A stretch of 64,000 bases of DNA from Alternaria dauci. Taxonomy: Eukaryota > Ascomycota > Dothideomycetes > Pleosporales > Pleosporaceae. Below, piece by piece: positions 1 to 15,656 of this stretch; positions within the stretch are counted from its first letter, which is position 1, and each line of letters begins with the position of its first letter. The stretch is from positions 4,464,001 through 4,528,000 of the forward strand of contig NC_091272.1 in assembly GCF_042100115.1 (NCBI RefSeq), read 5' to 3'. The position numbers and the translations under genes are program-made. The notes under the pieces were generated by a model. It was not told the DNA's origin and ran no database searches. It saw only the letters and a program-made list of their open reading frames with translations.

Positions 1-1427
1 GGATCTTGGGCTTCAAGGCTACGACTACAACGTTCTGTTGTCAGCATTCTATGTGTCTTATATTGTTTTCGAGATACCAGCGGCGCTTTGCTGTAAGCTA
101 ATTGGTACGCTTTACATCAACAATGCTTAGCTCGCCTCTGATGTGGAAACAGGCCCGGGTTGGTTCTTGCCACTCACTTCGCTCGGTTTTGGTGCCATGT
201 CTTTAGCGACAGCCTTCGTAAAAACCCACGCCCAAGCATGTGCTGTTCGATTCTTACTGGGTCTGTTTGAGACCGGCGTAATGCCTGGATGCGCTTATTA
301 CCTCTCACGATGGTACAAAAGATCAGAGCTGACATTCCGTCTGGGGTTATGGATAACCATGGCTCCTCTCTCTGGAGCCTTCGGTGGCCTTATCGCTTCG
401 GCGATCCTGAAGTTGGATTCAGTCGGCTCACTCCATGGTTGGCAAATGTAAGCAAGCTCTTTCAGTGCTACATGTAGTCGAGTAACAAGCAACAGGATTT
501 TTGCCATTGAAGGCATCGTCACCATGGCAGTTGCTTTGGTCGCTCTCGTCACGCTGACCGACAGTCCAGAGACCGCACGCTGGATGACTGAGGAAGAAAC
601 GCAGATAGTGGTTGACAGAATCAAATCTGAGCGCCTCGATCAAACTGAACTGGTCGATAGAATCGACGCCTCAAAGCTCAAACGCGGCTTCTCCAATCCC
701 GTTACACTTGCGATATCGTTCATCTTTCTACTCGACAGTATCACTGTGTTAGCTATCTCGTTCTTCTTGCCAACCATCATTCGGACCATCTATCCGGGCC
801 GGTCTGTCGTCCAACAACAGCTCTTGACGGTGCCACCATACATTGTCGGGGTGGTTTCCACTATCCTGATCACGGCTGTGAGCTGGCGAATGAATTCTCG
901 TCAGACATTAATTGCACTTACGGGATTATTCGTGGCTGCCGGATACGCGATCTTCCTCGCAACCATGAATGCGAGTGTGCGTTATGCGGCTGTCTTTCTT
1001 TGCGCATCAACTTGTTTCTCGTTGGGCGCCATGACAAACGCTCAGGTTAGCGCAAACGTGCTATCGGACTCCGCACGAAGTATTGCAATTGGTACAAACG
1101 TCTTTTTCGGATACGTTGGCGCTCTGATTGCGACTTGGACCTATCTGCCTGGCGACTCTCCCCGTTATGCAATTGGCAACGGTATCAACTTAGGTTGTGC
1201 GGTGACTTGGTAAGCAATGTTCTTATACGATTTGCACGCGAGACATATACTTACATTGTATACGATACTTTAGGACCATTCTTGCGATTTGTACTAAGCT
1301 GTGGATGACATATGACAACAAGAAGAGGGACGAAAAGGAAGCAGAAGCGCAGGTAGAGCTCTCATCCTCAGACGGCGATGTGATCGACCTTGAGTGGAAG
1401 CACCCAGGCTGGCGATGGAAGCCGTGA
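1..1427 (+). CDS. MFS transporter, Dal5/allantoate permease-like (5' end cut off by window)
   Basis: Probable plasma-membrane proton symporter for an organic anion such as allantoate, nicotinate or a related acid; the substrate cannot be told from sequence. Four exons read in phase: 2-104, 153-447, 496-1209 and 1274-1427. The first junction rebuilds a K-L-I-G-P-G-W stretch typical of this family. Visible landmarks are the FLLGLFETGVMPG loop-helix motif and the SPETARWMTEEE central loop seen in Dal5-type carriers, followed by six C-terminal membrane segments. The N-terminal helices lie outside the window. A second, intact gene of the same superfamily branch sits at 48605-50446. Family is confident; substrate is unknown. 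Confidence 0.85.
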
Positions 1428-1836
1428 TCACCCTAGGGCCATGGACAGTGTGGAGGATGTTCAGTGTTCGATGTATGAGCCCTCTGTCGTGAAAGGGCAT
1501 AATCAAGCTGCCAAAGAGTCAGGAACTCATGCGACCGAGTTGATCACTAGTACAAATAGATAGCTTCCGTCTTCGCAATGCAGCTTCGTTGCGAGGTCGT
1601 AAACTACTTTTATTCCCTCGGTACGAGTTAGCATCTACAATTGATCACTGGACTAGCACAACAGAGAGCAGTGAAGTCGCAAACTTACAGGTCATTGTTC
1701 CTTCACAATCGCTCGTTGACTGCAAACAGATTCACCCACCTGATGCGTCGCCACCAACGTTTCATCAACTATACGCCTTTAGCATGGAGTCGCTCGACTC
1801 AGTCTCTACCGACTTGCACAAGCTTATGGAGTAGGC

Positions 1837-2853
1837 ATGGACAAGTTCCTCAACACGCAACTGCATCCCGCAGACACTTGCAACATCTGCACCGACCACT
1901 TTAGCGCGACCCACCAGCCTGTGGCACTTGCCTGCAAGCATATATTCGGCTATGAGTGCATCAAGACATGGCTCAAGAGCGGCAGGGGGAACAACAACGC
2001 CTGTCCAACTTGCCGTCATGTAGTGGTCCCCAAGCTGAACCGACGCAAATCCTTCGATGTAGCCTCTAGCTGGCAAGCATTATGCGACCAACCGCCCGAG
2101 CGCCTGAATGCATTCATGATGAAGATATGGTCTGGCCTGCAAGTACTCTGGCAGCAGGAACCCACCGGCGCGTTCACCGTAACGTCCGTCCTCGATCAAG
2201 CCATCATCCCGGCCCTCATCAACACCGCACTCGGTACGAATGCGCCGGACGGCCAGGGACACGATTCTGTCCTAGATTGTTACAACCTCGTCGCTGCCTC
2301 CTGGGACTCGTTAGGCCGTCCCGATATAGCGACTGGTCTCGCAATCCCGCTGGTTCGACTTGCGCGTTTGATAGCCAGCGCAGGTGCTGTACTACCGAAA
2401 TGGCTGACCACAAATCCGCGCGCAAACAGGCTGATCTGGCGTGCGAACGCCTGCTTACCCATTGGCGAAGCGGACATATCGTGGCGCTACATTATCGAAG
2501 CCTCTCAGCAAACCGAGTCGTCATACTTCCCGCTGCTGCACCTCTATACCGTGCTCATCAGCCAGAGTATCGCACATTACCCGGCCCCAAGTCCATACCC
2601 GACCAAACGTCATGAGATTATGAACCTGGTGGTTGAGCGTTGTTGTACGAGAATTGGCGGTGGAGGAGTTGCTTGGGAGGGCCGACCGGGCAATGAGCTC
2701 AAGGATGTTTTGGTTGGCGTATACGACGAATTACTAAGGTATCAACTAGAACAGGGGAAGATCAGTCTTCGGGGTCGCGATGGAGAGGACGCGGTCGTCA
2801 AAGGCATATGGGCTCTCGCTGGCTGGGGCGGCGGACGGGGTAACGCGCGCTGA
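1837..2853 (+). CDS. RING-finger protein
   Basis: Single-exon protein of 338 residues. An N-terminal RING-type zinc finger (residues about 12-60) shows C-x2-C, then C-x-H, a later C, and a CPTC pair after a short Gly/Asn-rich loop. This suggests E3 ubiquitin ligase activity, which is inferred from the fold only. One RING ligand position after C-x-H is glycine (HIFG), a variant common in fungal RING proteins. The remaining 270 residues have no domain I recognise and end in a Gly-rich tail. There is no signal peptide or clear membrane helix. It lies downstream of the transporter on the same strand with an independent promoter gap of about 400 bp. Confidence 0.7.
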   Translation: MDKFLNTQLHPADTCNICTDHFSATHQPVALACKHIFGYECIKTWLKSGRGNNNACPTCRHVVVPKLNRRKSFDVASSWQALCDQPPERLNAFMMKIWSGLQVLWQQEPTGAFTVTSVLDQAIIPALINTALGTNAPDGQGHDSVLDCYNLVAASWDSLGRPDIATGLAIPLVRLARLIASAGAVLPKWLTTNPRANRLIWRANACLPIGEADISWRYIIEASQQTESSYFPLLHLYTVLISQSIAHYPAPSPYPTKRHEIMNLVVERCCTRIGGGGVAWEGRPGNELKDVLVGVYDELLRYQLEQGKISLRGRDGEDAVVKGIWALAGWGGGRGNAR

Positions 2854-3449
2854 TGTCATTGCGTCAGGCAGGGCCGAGTAGACCCACTTCAGCGGCTTTG
2901 ATTCCATGCGTGGTAACGAGTTAGTCGTAGGTCGAACAAGCCATATTAAACATACTCAGGCTATTGCTCGAGGCGTGCTCATGTCTTCAATGTAGAAACT
3001 GTCGGTATATCATGGGGTCGCGGACGCGTCAATTTCGCGACACGCCACGCAGTTCTTCATTCCCGCCCCATCCCCACCACTGGACAACTTCGTCAACAGA
3101 ATCCGGAAATTACTGCTGTATATCATGACCACTGTCCCTCCAGAGAGTGAGAGGCTTGGCGGTGCTTCTGTTTGGCCAGCATCCTACCACAAGTGCCGCT
3201 CCTTGCTTCCAGGGTCAATTTACTCTGTTATTCGAATCTTTGCATATTAAATCGCTTCGAGTGTGCTACTGACAAGCATGAAATCGGATGAGACCCTGAA
3301 CGAGAAGCGATTATCCGGTACAATGCTACCATTGTCTCGGGACCATCGGCAGTCGTAGCATTTGTAAATCTGGTATTTAACAACAACTTCAAACCCAGCA
3401 CTTCCCGAATGCGCCTCTCTGAGAGAAAGCTGTTTCAGATCCTGCCAAA
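2854..3449. other. intergenic region, RING gene to DUF8021-type gene
   Basis: About 600 bp without a convincing reading frame. The last 100 bp upstream of 3450 should hold the promoter of the secreted-protein gene. No repeat or RNA gene was seen. Confidence 0.5.
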
Positions 3450-4256
3450 ATGCACCATCGATCCTATCTTCTGACGTCAGCCACCATCGCAGTGTTCGCT
3501 GCAGCTACATTATCAGCCGAGTGTACGCGCGAAGGCCTCCTCGCAGCCGCAAACTCATATCTGGCAGCCCAGGCAGCGGGCAAACCTAGCACTCTCAGTC
3601 TCACATCCACCAACTTCACATACCTCCAAAACAACAGTGCTACCGACATTGCAACTGGTCTCCTGTCGGTACCCTTCGTTATCGACTTCAACCGCTCCAC
3701 AGCAGACACCGCAGCATGCGCCAGCTACACAATGTGGATCAGCACATCTGCGAGCGAACCTCATGTCGTTGGCACACAGATTCGCCATGCAGATAACGAC
3801 ACATCGATAATCAGCTCCATCGACACTGTAGCCGCCACAACAGGCGACCTGTTCTTCGATGCGGCGAAAACCCTATCCTACATCCGCGCCGAAACCTGGG
3901 CCACCCTTCCGGTCCTGTTGCAGCCTTCTCGTGATCTTCTCAGATCTATTGGTGATGCCTATCTTGACATGTGGACAAACGCTGCTGCTGCTGACACTAT
4001 TCCTTAGGGTACACAGTATGAAAGAGTAGAAGGAAGCATGTACACGAGTCCTTGCGGAGGCAGTCTATCGCACGGAGGAAGTCAGGAAGTGAATGGAATG
4101 CGACGGTACATCATTGATGAGACTGTTGGAAGCGTGCAGGTCAGTTGCCAGTTTGACAGCTTAGGGCCTTGGCCAGACAGCCACGAGATCAGGGTTGAGG
4201 AGGGAAAGGTTAAGTATGTGCACACTGTGACAGTGCTGAGGGGTATTGGTGCTTGA
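3450..4256 (+). pseudogene. DUF8021-type secreted protein with in-frame TAG
   Basis: Starts with a signal peptide (residues about 1-22, ending in SAEC) and continues with the N-glycosylation-site-rich body of the fungal DUF8021 family, whose function is unknown to me. The frame is interrupted by TAG at 4005-4007, then runs on in the same frame, still family-like, to TGA at 4254-4256. The continuation contains [21 protein letters not shown] and KVKYVHT, matching the usual family C-terminus. The stop sits just before G-T-x-Y-E-R-V-E-G-S, where family members usually carry Trp, so a TGG to TAG change is the simplest reading. No intron fits across it. A sequencing error or stop-codon readthrough are alternatives; the unbroken product would be 268 residues. 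Confidence 0.7.
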
Positions 4257-4337
4257 GATAGGATGTGATGAGTCACAACTGTTGCATTGCAGTTGTTTCG
4301 AAGTATTCATGTTCCTATTCCTTTGACTCGAATTCGT

Positions 4338-5180
4338 TTACTTGATGTCAATGCTCTTCACGACAGTGCCGAAAACATCTGCCAGCTCTGCCAACGCCAC
4401 TCTGGTGACTTCGTCACCTTTAACACCGGGAATATCGCGGTCACCAATAGCATCCTCGACAAGAACGACTTCGTATCCCTTCTGGAAGGCCTCGCGGGCA
4501 GTAGTGGACACGCAGACATGTGCCATGTAGCCAGTCAGGACGAGCTTCTTAACACCCATCTTTTCCAGTGTCTCGTGGAGAGAGGTTTGCTCAAAGGATC
4601 CAGGGAAGTTCTTCCATATCTTCTCTTCTCCATCCTGATACACGTGTTATAATTCGAACATTTTTAGTGCTTCTTGTGCAGACATGAGAAGACATGTCCT
4701 GCTAGCCCACATACCTGTGCTCTGACCTCCTTGAACTCTTCTGCCAGGTCGGTACCAGGTGTGAAGACGGGTGCACCTTCTGGTGTCTGGTGTAGGACGT
4801 GGATGATCTTGCCGTTGGCTTTCCGGTACTTGTCGAGAAGTTCGGCAATGACCTTGCCACTTGCTGCAGCATTCGTTACGGTAAGAGCACCCGATGCCTA
4901 GTGAATGAAGTTAGCGTTGACGTAGGCCAAGAAGCAGCGAGGGTGAGATGGGCGAAGGACGATCTGCAATTCATCATAACATCCTATCCATAACAAGCTG
5001 TCGATGCAATAATGGAGTTGCCATGTTCAGGTACCTCGGATGATAGACCAGGTTGTTATTTAGTCAGGAGATGAAACTTACGTATTCGTTTTGAGCGTCA
5101 ATGACAAGAAGAGCAGAGTCGTTAGTCGAGGCAGTAGAAGCGGGCATGCCGAGGAGATCACGAAAAGACGGGGGCGCCAT
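4338..5180 (-). CDS. isochorismatase-family (cysteine) hydrolase
   Basis: Three exons on the minus strand, 5082-5180, 4715-4897 and 4338-4634, all joining in phase to 192 residues. The protein is a small alpha/beta hydrolase of the isochorismatase-like superfamily, acting on amide or vinyl-ether substrates; the exact substrate is unknown. The N-terminal [10 protein letters not shown] holds the catalytic Asp, and [16 protein letters not shown] holds the nucleophilic Cys and the preceding cis-peptide region. Length is normal for the family. There is no signal peptide, so it is probably cytosolic. It converges with the DUF8021-type gene with only about 80 bp between stops. Confidence 0.88.
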
Positions 5181-6617
5181 TATGATTCGAGGTATGAATG
5201 GTACCTATGTGTGCGGTAAATGTTGAGTGCGTTGTTGTCGTAATGCTGTGATAGTCAACCTGATGCGAGCAGAAAAGAACCTTAAGTAACCGCATTAGAG
5301 AAGATTATTCATTGTACGGTAGTAGCGTAGATATGGTAAGCAATGATCAATGTCGACTTGATTCTAGGCGATGTACACGACATTCGGGATACGACACTCT
5401 TTTGGGACGAGGCGCGTAGTCGTACCCCACCTCTGGTGGGTACCTGCATGACGCTGTTAGAAACTCGGCCCAATAGCACCAAGCCACTTGTGGCGTGGGA
5501 AGCACATCTCCAAGCCTAGTGTCTTCAAGCTTCGCTCTTGCCACCTTCGGTTTCGATTTGTCCACGTTCTCGGTCCGTAGCAAACACATCCCTGTTGAAT
5601 GGTGCGCTCACGATGCACGAATACTTCGCCGCAGTAAAAGCGATTTTCAGTACTATTGCAAATGTTCATACTAACCCGAAAGGTTGTGAGAAGAAAGACT
5701 CAGGAAGTGCTGGTTTCTGTGGACCAATCATTCAAGGTCCGCTTCTCCTCTACAGTGATCGTCTGGCTGTAGGGGTCATACGTAATTCTTTTGATTTACT
5801 GCATAGTCCCACGAGACATGATTATATGGGTATTACAGACAACGATAGCAACATACAGTCTCAGCGGAAGGAGCGCGCAATAACTAGAAATGCATACCTC
5901 TGGATATGTTCTTATTCAGGAAGAGAAAGGAATTCGCAGGGCGACGAAGCCGTTAAGCGAGAATATGGTACATGATTGTCTACAGTTCCTAAAACAATCG
6001 CTATGCAGGCAGTATGCGCAAAGTTTTATATTGCGATCTTAGCAACATTTGTCTGCTCCGCATCACACTAGGATAAGGGCACCTAACTCAAGTGCCAAGG
6101 AAAATTAGAAGACAGTTGAAAAGTTAGCACATCTTGAGCAGCAAGAAGACTCGAGAATTTAGTATTCTCAATGGCCCTGTAATGATCCTTACTCCTGTGA
6201 TTCGTGAGAGGGAGACAATCAGACGTCAACAATATAGTTAAGTCTCAGAATTCAGCACGCATAGTGAGAATTACTTTGCGTCTCCATGCACAATAAGCCA
6301 CACCAAGAATTATAGTAGTAGGTGAGAAAGCTTGGATTGCGTCACTATAGTATATAAATATGTAAACCAAAGCAAGCTGTCAGAGCTGAGATGAATCAGA
6401 CATCTTCCAGTCACAAAAGAAGATAGAGGGAAAAAAAATTGAAAATTGCAAACCAGGGCCTGACGATCGAGCGTTCATCGATCTGCCGGTTTGGAACTGC
6501 GGACTACCCGCCAGAAAGGCTGTTCGTGACATCTTGCGCGAACGTGAATGAGGCATCGAACCTATCTTTTCATTCAGCTACTTTCGAGGTCCAATAACGG
6601 CTGAGGTGCATCATACA
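5181..6617. other. intergenic, no supported gene
   Basis: About 1.4 kb. A 145-codon frame at 5538-5975 has no recognisable domain or coding bias and I do not accept it. Base composition becomes noticeably AT-rich from about 5850 to 6450. It may be an old degenerate insertion, but no terminal repeats were seen. Confidence 0.4.
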
Positions 6618-6842
6618 TCAGAGATACGTTCGCCCACCAGGCGCGGCCTCCTTGACCTCTTTGAGGTGCTTCACATGCTCCTCGATAGCCTTCGGAGAAG
6701 TCTTTGTGACCTCACCTTGACGAAGTGCGTACGAGTACCACGTCTTGAAACATTCTTTTTGGGATGCTGTTGGGTAGCGTACACCTTTCGCGCGATGAGC
6801 TTGTAAGACCATCGTTTCGAGGGAGCGGGTAGCAGTAGGCAT
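6618..6842 (-). CDS. small hypothetical protein
   Basis: A 74-codon frame beginning at an ATG at 6842 and ending at 6618. The product is basic and looks helical (EHVKHLKEVKEAA near the C-terminus), with an amino-acid composition more protein-like than other frames nearby. I do not recognise a family. An in-frame upstream ATG at 6887 would add 15 residues. It could be a real small gene, the last exon of a decayed gene, or chance. Confidence 0.3.
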   Translation of the reverse strand: MPTATRSLETMVLQAHRAKGVRYPTASQKECFKTWYSYALRQGEVTKTSPKAIEEHVKHLKEVKEAAPGGRTYL

Positions 6843-10556
<3,714 letters not shown>

Positions 10557-10733
10557 GTATACACACTTGCAGGTAGTAAGATAAGCAGTTGCTACATGGT
10601 ACGATACAATCGCCCGCTTGCAGAGTAATTATCTTCTAGGTAGGTAAGGTTTAGGTAGGCAGTATTATGTATTTACATCTACTTAGGCAGCAACAATCAG
10701 GACGGGACTTAGATGCGCGCTTCTTCCTGCAAC

Positions 10734-13528
10734 CTACAGAGCTATAGAACTAAGACTAGGGCTTTGCATAATGTCAAAGATTGATACTTCAGCATCAGCT
10801 TTCGTAGCCAAAGTGTTCCTCAGTTCCACAGCTGTCAACGAGTCTACTCCAAACTCAGCCATTGGCTTATTAGGGAAAACTTCTGCCTCAGGAATCATGA
10901 AGATTTCCATAATTTTAGCGGTAATATCTGCTGCTACCGCGGCAGCAGCTTCCTCGAGTGACTTCGCCATAGCGATGCGGCCCGCGAGTGTATCGGCGGC
11001 ACCTGCATTCGGACTTTCGTTGCCTGTAGACCGGAATTTGGCAGGCCAGAAGCGGAGGTCACGAGACGCGGGCCCTTCGTCCCAAGGTGCACTGCTAGGT
11101 GCTGTGTTGATACCGAAAACAAGCTGAGTCACAAATGGCGCATTGATGGCGCATGCGAGAGATTTGAGAACATCCCCCTCAGATAGTACCATGTGACCCT
11201 GTTTCTTGAGATAGTTGTGCGTTTCGTCATGTTCGGCGACATATCCGACGTTCTTCACAGCCCCGATATCGATGGAGACGCAAGGTAATCCTCGGCTTGT
11301 GCGGTGTGCTGCCAGCGCATCTTGGAATGCACCACCTGCACCATAGTTACACTGCGACGCAATGCCAATAATGCCGGCGATGGAAGAGAGAATGACAAAC
11401 AAGTCGAGAGGTGTGGCTTCGAACGCTTTATGGAGATTCCAGGTTCCCTGTACCTTGGGACGTAGTCCTGTCGTGTAGTCGGTAAGGGACATTTGCTCTA
11501 AAATTGAATCTCGGAGCACCATGGCGCCTTGAATCACTCCGCGGACGGGAGCCATGTCTTTACTGGATTCAACGGCGCGCAAGACATCGTCCTCATTCGT
11601 AATATCACATGCGACAGACCTGACTTGGCAGTCCAGACTATGCAAGTGATTTATGAGAGGCGTTGCCTTGTCAGCTGCGTTAGCACTTCGAGAGAGTATA
11701 ATGAGGTTCCTGGCTCCATGTTCAGCGAGCTAGAGACAGATGCTCTGGCCAATGCCTCCAAAGCCACCGACGACGACATAAGACGCGTTGGAGTGCAGCT
11801 TCAGTCTGGGCACCTGGCGAATAACCTGCTTGCATATTAGTGAATGACCTTTAGACTTCATATAGCGAAATGAGGTATACGTACCGGTACCATACTATCG
11901 GGCTTGATTGAAAGAACTACTGTTCCCAATGATCCGCTCGACTGCGCGTTTCGGAAAGCCTGGACAACGTTCGATATGTCATGCACAGATACCGACACAC
12001 CACCAATCTTTCTTGCCTTCATGAGTTCCAGTGCCGAAGTCAAGGCCTGATGAACCTGGTGTCCCTTGTGCTTTGCCAATATAGTGATGTCGATCGCTGA
12101 AAATGTGATACCACGAGCAAAAGCGCCCATGTCAAGACGACTGTTCTGCTCCATATCCCTTTTACCAAGCTCAAAAAAGTGGCCAAGAGAGGCGACGCAT
12201 TCAAGTGTTTCGTGCAAAAGGGATGCTTCGAGAGTGTTAAGTACGATGTCTACACCGCAGCCTTTGGTCTTCTGACGAATGGCTGCGGCGAAAGTAGAAT
12301 CAGCGCTTGAAAAGATATGGTCCGCCTTGATGCCAATGACGCGCCTTATGAAGCTGCCATGTTCCATATCGTTCACCGTCGCAAAGATTTCTGCGCCGGC
12401 GAACTTGGCGAGGGATATCGCAGCCTGACCAACAGCTGAGCCAGCGTCGTGAACCAGTATGGTATCTCCTTTTTTGATGCGAGCAACATCCATGAGCGAG
12501 ATCCAGGCTGTCGCGTAAGCCTGAGGAAGGGCAGAAGCGAGCTCGAAGCTCATAGCGGATGGTATTTGTACCGCGCCGGTCCAAGGGACACGAATTCTGT
12601 TGCCAAATTCGCCGTTCATCAATACTGCGACACGGTCTCCAACCTTGTAACCCTCTAGAGAGGCCAGAGCACCAACCTGGGTTACCGTTCCTGCACACTC
12701 AAAACCCAAAGCTCTGTCTTGGAGAGTGTTTGTTGCAGCACCAATGTCGCGGGGTGTTAGGCCGAAAGCCTGGGGACATATCTCGAGCTCATCTGGCGTG
12801 ATATCTATGTTTGACTGATCGAGGCTGGGTACGAATACAAGACTGTCTAGATGTCCGGGGTTTTCAACTGTGAGTTGAAGCGAGTTGTCGTTAAACTTCT
12901 GCAATACAGTGGTGTTTGCCTCGGCTGCCTCAGGGAAGCACACCTTATTTCGCTCGTGGTCTTTGAAGTACCGCAGGACATTGATGACGCCGTTGCGCTC
13001 TGCGAACTCAAAATCTCGGGGCCCTTTTTCAGCAGCATCGTTGAAGAGGTTTGCATAAACACTGCTGATGGTCGAGACTGTAGAAGCTGACCAGGCGTCC
13101 ATGCTGGAGTCGAGGTCAAGAGTCGCCAGAAGTTTCCCTGAATATTCCAGCCGGAGAATACGAAGGAATCCTGAAGCTAGGCTGGAAAATGGATCATCGC
13201 TTTCCATGGCTCCACCCCGGGCAACCCAGAGCATGCCCTTTGACTTGGTGCAAGCATTCTTTATCGCAGAAAACTGCACATTCCCTGGATCAACCAGAAG
13301 CTGGGTCGAGACCTCAGGGAGGAAAACAACAATCTTCCCTTCGCAGTCAAGGTTGTCATATGCCTGAACCATAGGCTTCGAGTTAGTTATGGCGGTGATC
13401 GCGTTAGTCAAACTCTCTAGCCAATCTTGAGGCGCAGCCAGAGTGGAGACTGCGATTACCACTTCTGGATGATACTTCTTGGTGGGACATGGTACAAGTC
13501 TTGGCCTTGTTTCGTGACGGCTCTGCAT
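10734..13528 (-). pseudogene. truncated highly reducing polyketide synthase (ER-KR-ACP relic)
   Basis: Only the C-terminal third of a fungal highly reducing PKS is present. On the minus strand, 13528-11885 encodes the structural (psi-KR) linker and an enoylreductase with an NADPH-binding HDAGSAVGQAA. A 59-nt intron (11826-11884) leads to a ketoreductase with GGFGGIGQS and then an acyl-carrier domain with the phosphopantetheine serine in FGVDSLTAVE. KS, AT, DH and MT domains are missing: upstream there are only about 200 bp before the divergent regulator. Within the ketoreductase, TAG at 11730-11732 interrupts a conserved block where HR-PKSs have Trp. The frame ends at TAG 10734-10736, though 16 more PKS-like codons follow. 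It cannot make a working synthase. Confidence 0.88.
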
Positions 13529-13726
13529 TGCGTTGTTAAGACTATGCTATGTTTGTATTTAAACGGGTTGTAGAAGGTTGTACAAAAACGTCTCATTCAT
13601 AGCCGCTTTGTTCGCCTAGCGAAGCTACGCGAGTTGCCTATATACATCTGGTACACGAGAAACAACAGTGTTCAAGATTCGAGTGGCAAGACTAAATCAC
13701 TCCCATGTCCGTACAACATTTCGACC
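13529..13726. promoter_or_regulatory. divergent intergenic region, PKS relic / Zn2Cys6 regulator
   Basis: 198 bp between the divergent first codons of the PKS fragment and the regulator. A TTTAAATA-like element lies about 30 bp upstream of the PKS-fragment ATG. The deletion that removed the KS-AT-DH-MT half must end near here or inside the PKS frame. Confidence 0.4.
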
Positions 13727-15630
13727 ATGGATTCAGGTACTGAGACTCAACATTCACGTCAACTGCCCGGTTTGGCATGCGATGAGTGCCGTAAACGGAA
13801 GCTTCGATGCGACAGAGGTCAGCTCAGTGTTGTGTCTGCCGAGATTCCGGCAGAGCTTGTTTTACAACATCGACGCGCCAGCCTCGTGGCCCAAAAAAGG
13901 GCCATTTACGCGCATTACAGTCTCGAATCTGTAGGTTTGGGCCCCATGTCTGTATATCTCATCTAACTGACATATCTTCATAGTTGACCTTGAGCGCCGC
14001 TTGAGCAGCGACGGAACCTCCGATGATGCTGGCGAGGCTGAATTCATACACCTTCCTGACATGGACGCCTTCGTGGCTTCAGGGCAGCAAACATCCTCAG
14101 ACCTCATACCACAGGGTGCTCACGATAGCGTCGAAAGAGAAGTCTCGAGCAGTGACACGGGAAATCATTGCGAAATCGATTTTTTCTTGTAACAGTTCAA
14201 TTCCTCAGCGGCACTACCCAATACGGGACTAACTCCAGTGGATTTGATCTCTGACGAGATGCGCTCAGACCTGTACGTATCAATAGCTTCTCGTGTTAGA
14301 GCCAAGCTCTCGCTAACAAGAGTTCAATCTTAGAAACCACCTCTATTTTGATAGGTTTCACAGCTTTTTCCCAATTCTCAACAAACGGCACTACTACGTG
14401 CGAGCTCGGCGATCGCAGTACGAGAACAAGTCAGATGCCTTTCGATGTCTCCAATATGCCATGTGGACGCTCGCTGTATCCTCTTCCAGTCAATTCGAAC
14501 ACATCCAAGACGATCTATACTCGCAAACACAGCTCATGATTGAAACGCTTGAGATGAAGTTTCTCAGCGCCAATTGCATGGAAATAGAGCAGGTGCAGGC
14601 CCGGGCTTTGCTGACTGTCTATGAGTTCATGCGTATAGGTTATAGAAGGGCATGGATAAGTGCAGGGAAGTGTATTCGCTTTGCCGTACTAATGGGACTG
14701 CACAACGTGGATGGACGCGACGGCGTTGCGACAATGTTAGAAAACCTAAGCTTGACCGAGACCGAAGAGCGAAGGAGGACATTTTGGATGGCATACACCA
14801 TCGATCGAATCATAGGTATATTGGATAGGCTACCAATGGCGTTTGATCAAAATAACGTAAGAAAATCTCTCGGTACTTTGCAAGCAAAACAATTTCTAAT
14901 AAAAGAGCAAAGATTCTTACCCGATTGCCCTGCCCCGAAGAGAAATTCCAAGCAGACGAGCCTGTAGTCATGGACTATCTGCCCAGCCCGCTCCTTGTAT
15001 TCGAAAGCAAGATACCTTCCACCTTCACAGGTCCGATTCAACTCATCGCAATATGCGGACAGTTGTTGTCTCACCAGCAGCAAGTGATTGCCGAGCACGC
15101 ACATGGTCTGATATCTCTGGATCTCTGGGACAAACAAAAACAACTTCATGGAAGACTGGAAGAGGCCTTCGAGGGCATGCTCTCCAACGATCCATATGCA
15201 TTGATATTACAGGATTCAATGTCATGTTTCACAGAGCTAGCCGCTAAGGCGTTAGACCTCATGCTGTTCAAGTCCAGTCAGAGAACACCGTGGGGAACTA
15301 ACAATAGTAGCGAGATGTTGGTCGAATGTGAAAAGAGAGCCATAGCGGCAGCACAGCAGATGATTGTGATATCGAAGGCGCTAATTGAACTTAGCTACTT
15401 CAAGGTACATCTCTCCTCTATCTCTTGGTCCAATCGCTAACACGAAACCAATCTAGTTACACCCTTTTACCCCGATTCTTCTTTACTTCTGTGGGGAGTT
15501 TTTCGTTTCAAACAGTCACCTCGATCCAACATTTGAGATGCGACTAACACTACACGATGTGCTGCAGGCTCTAAGCCCTGCGAATGCGATTGCACAAGAA
15601 TGTTTAGACAGATTACAGATAGTTGACTAA
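13727..15630 (+). pseudogene. Zn2Cys6 / fungal-specific transcription factor, frameshifted
   Basis: Probable regulator of the neighbouring PKS locus. The start at 13727 leads to ACDECRKRKLRCDRG, the first half of a Zn2Cys6 cluster. The second half (CCVCRDSGRAC, then GPKKGHLRALQSRI) continues only one frame away from about 13828, as if one base had been lost near 13824-13827; no intron is possible there. Later exons fit well: 13984-14272, 14334-14856, 14913-15404 and 15457-15630. They encode the fungal-specific TF domain with YFDRFHSFFPIL and RRRTFWMAYTIDR. An in-frame TAA at 14190-14192 is either a second lesion or is removed by a weak-donor intron ending at 14195. Confidence 0.75.
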
Positions 15631-15656
15631 ATACACAAATACTGCTTTCGATGTTT

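Noticed and set aside
5538..5975. 145-codon frame in the gene-poor region
   Set aside because: No domain, unusual composition and no neighbouring exon support.
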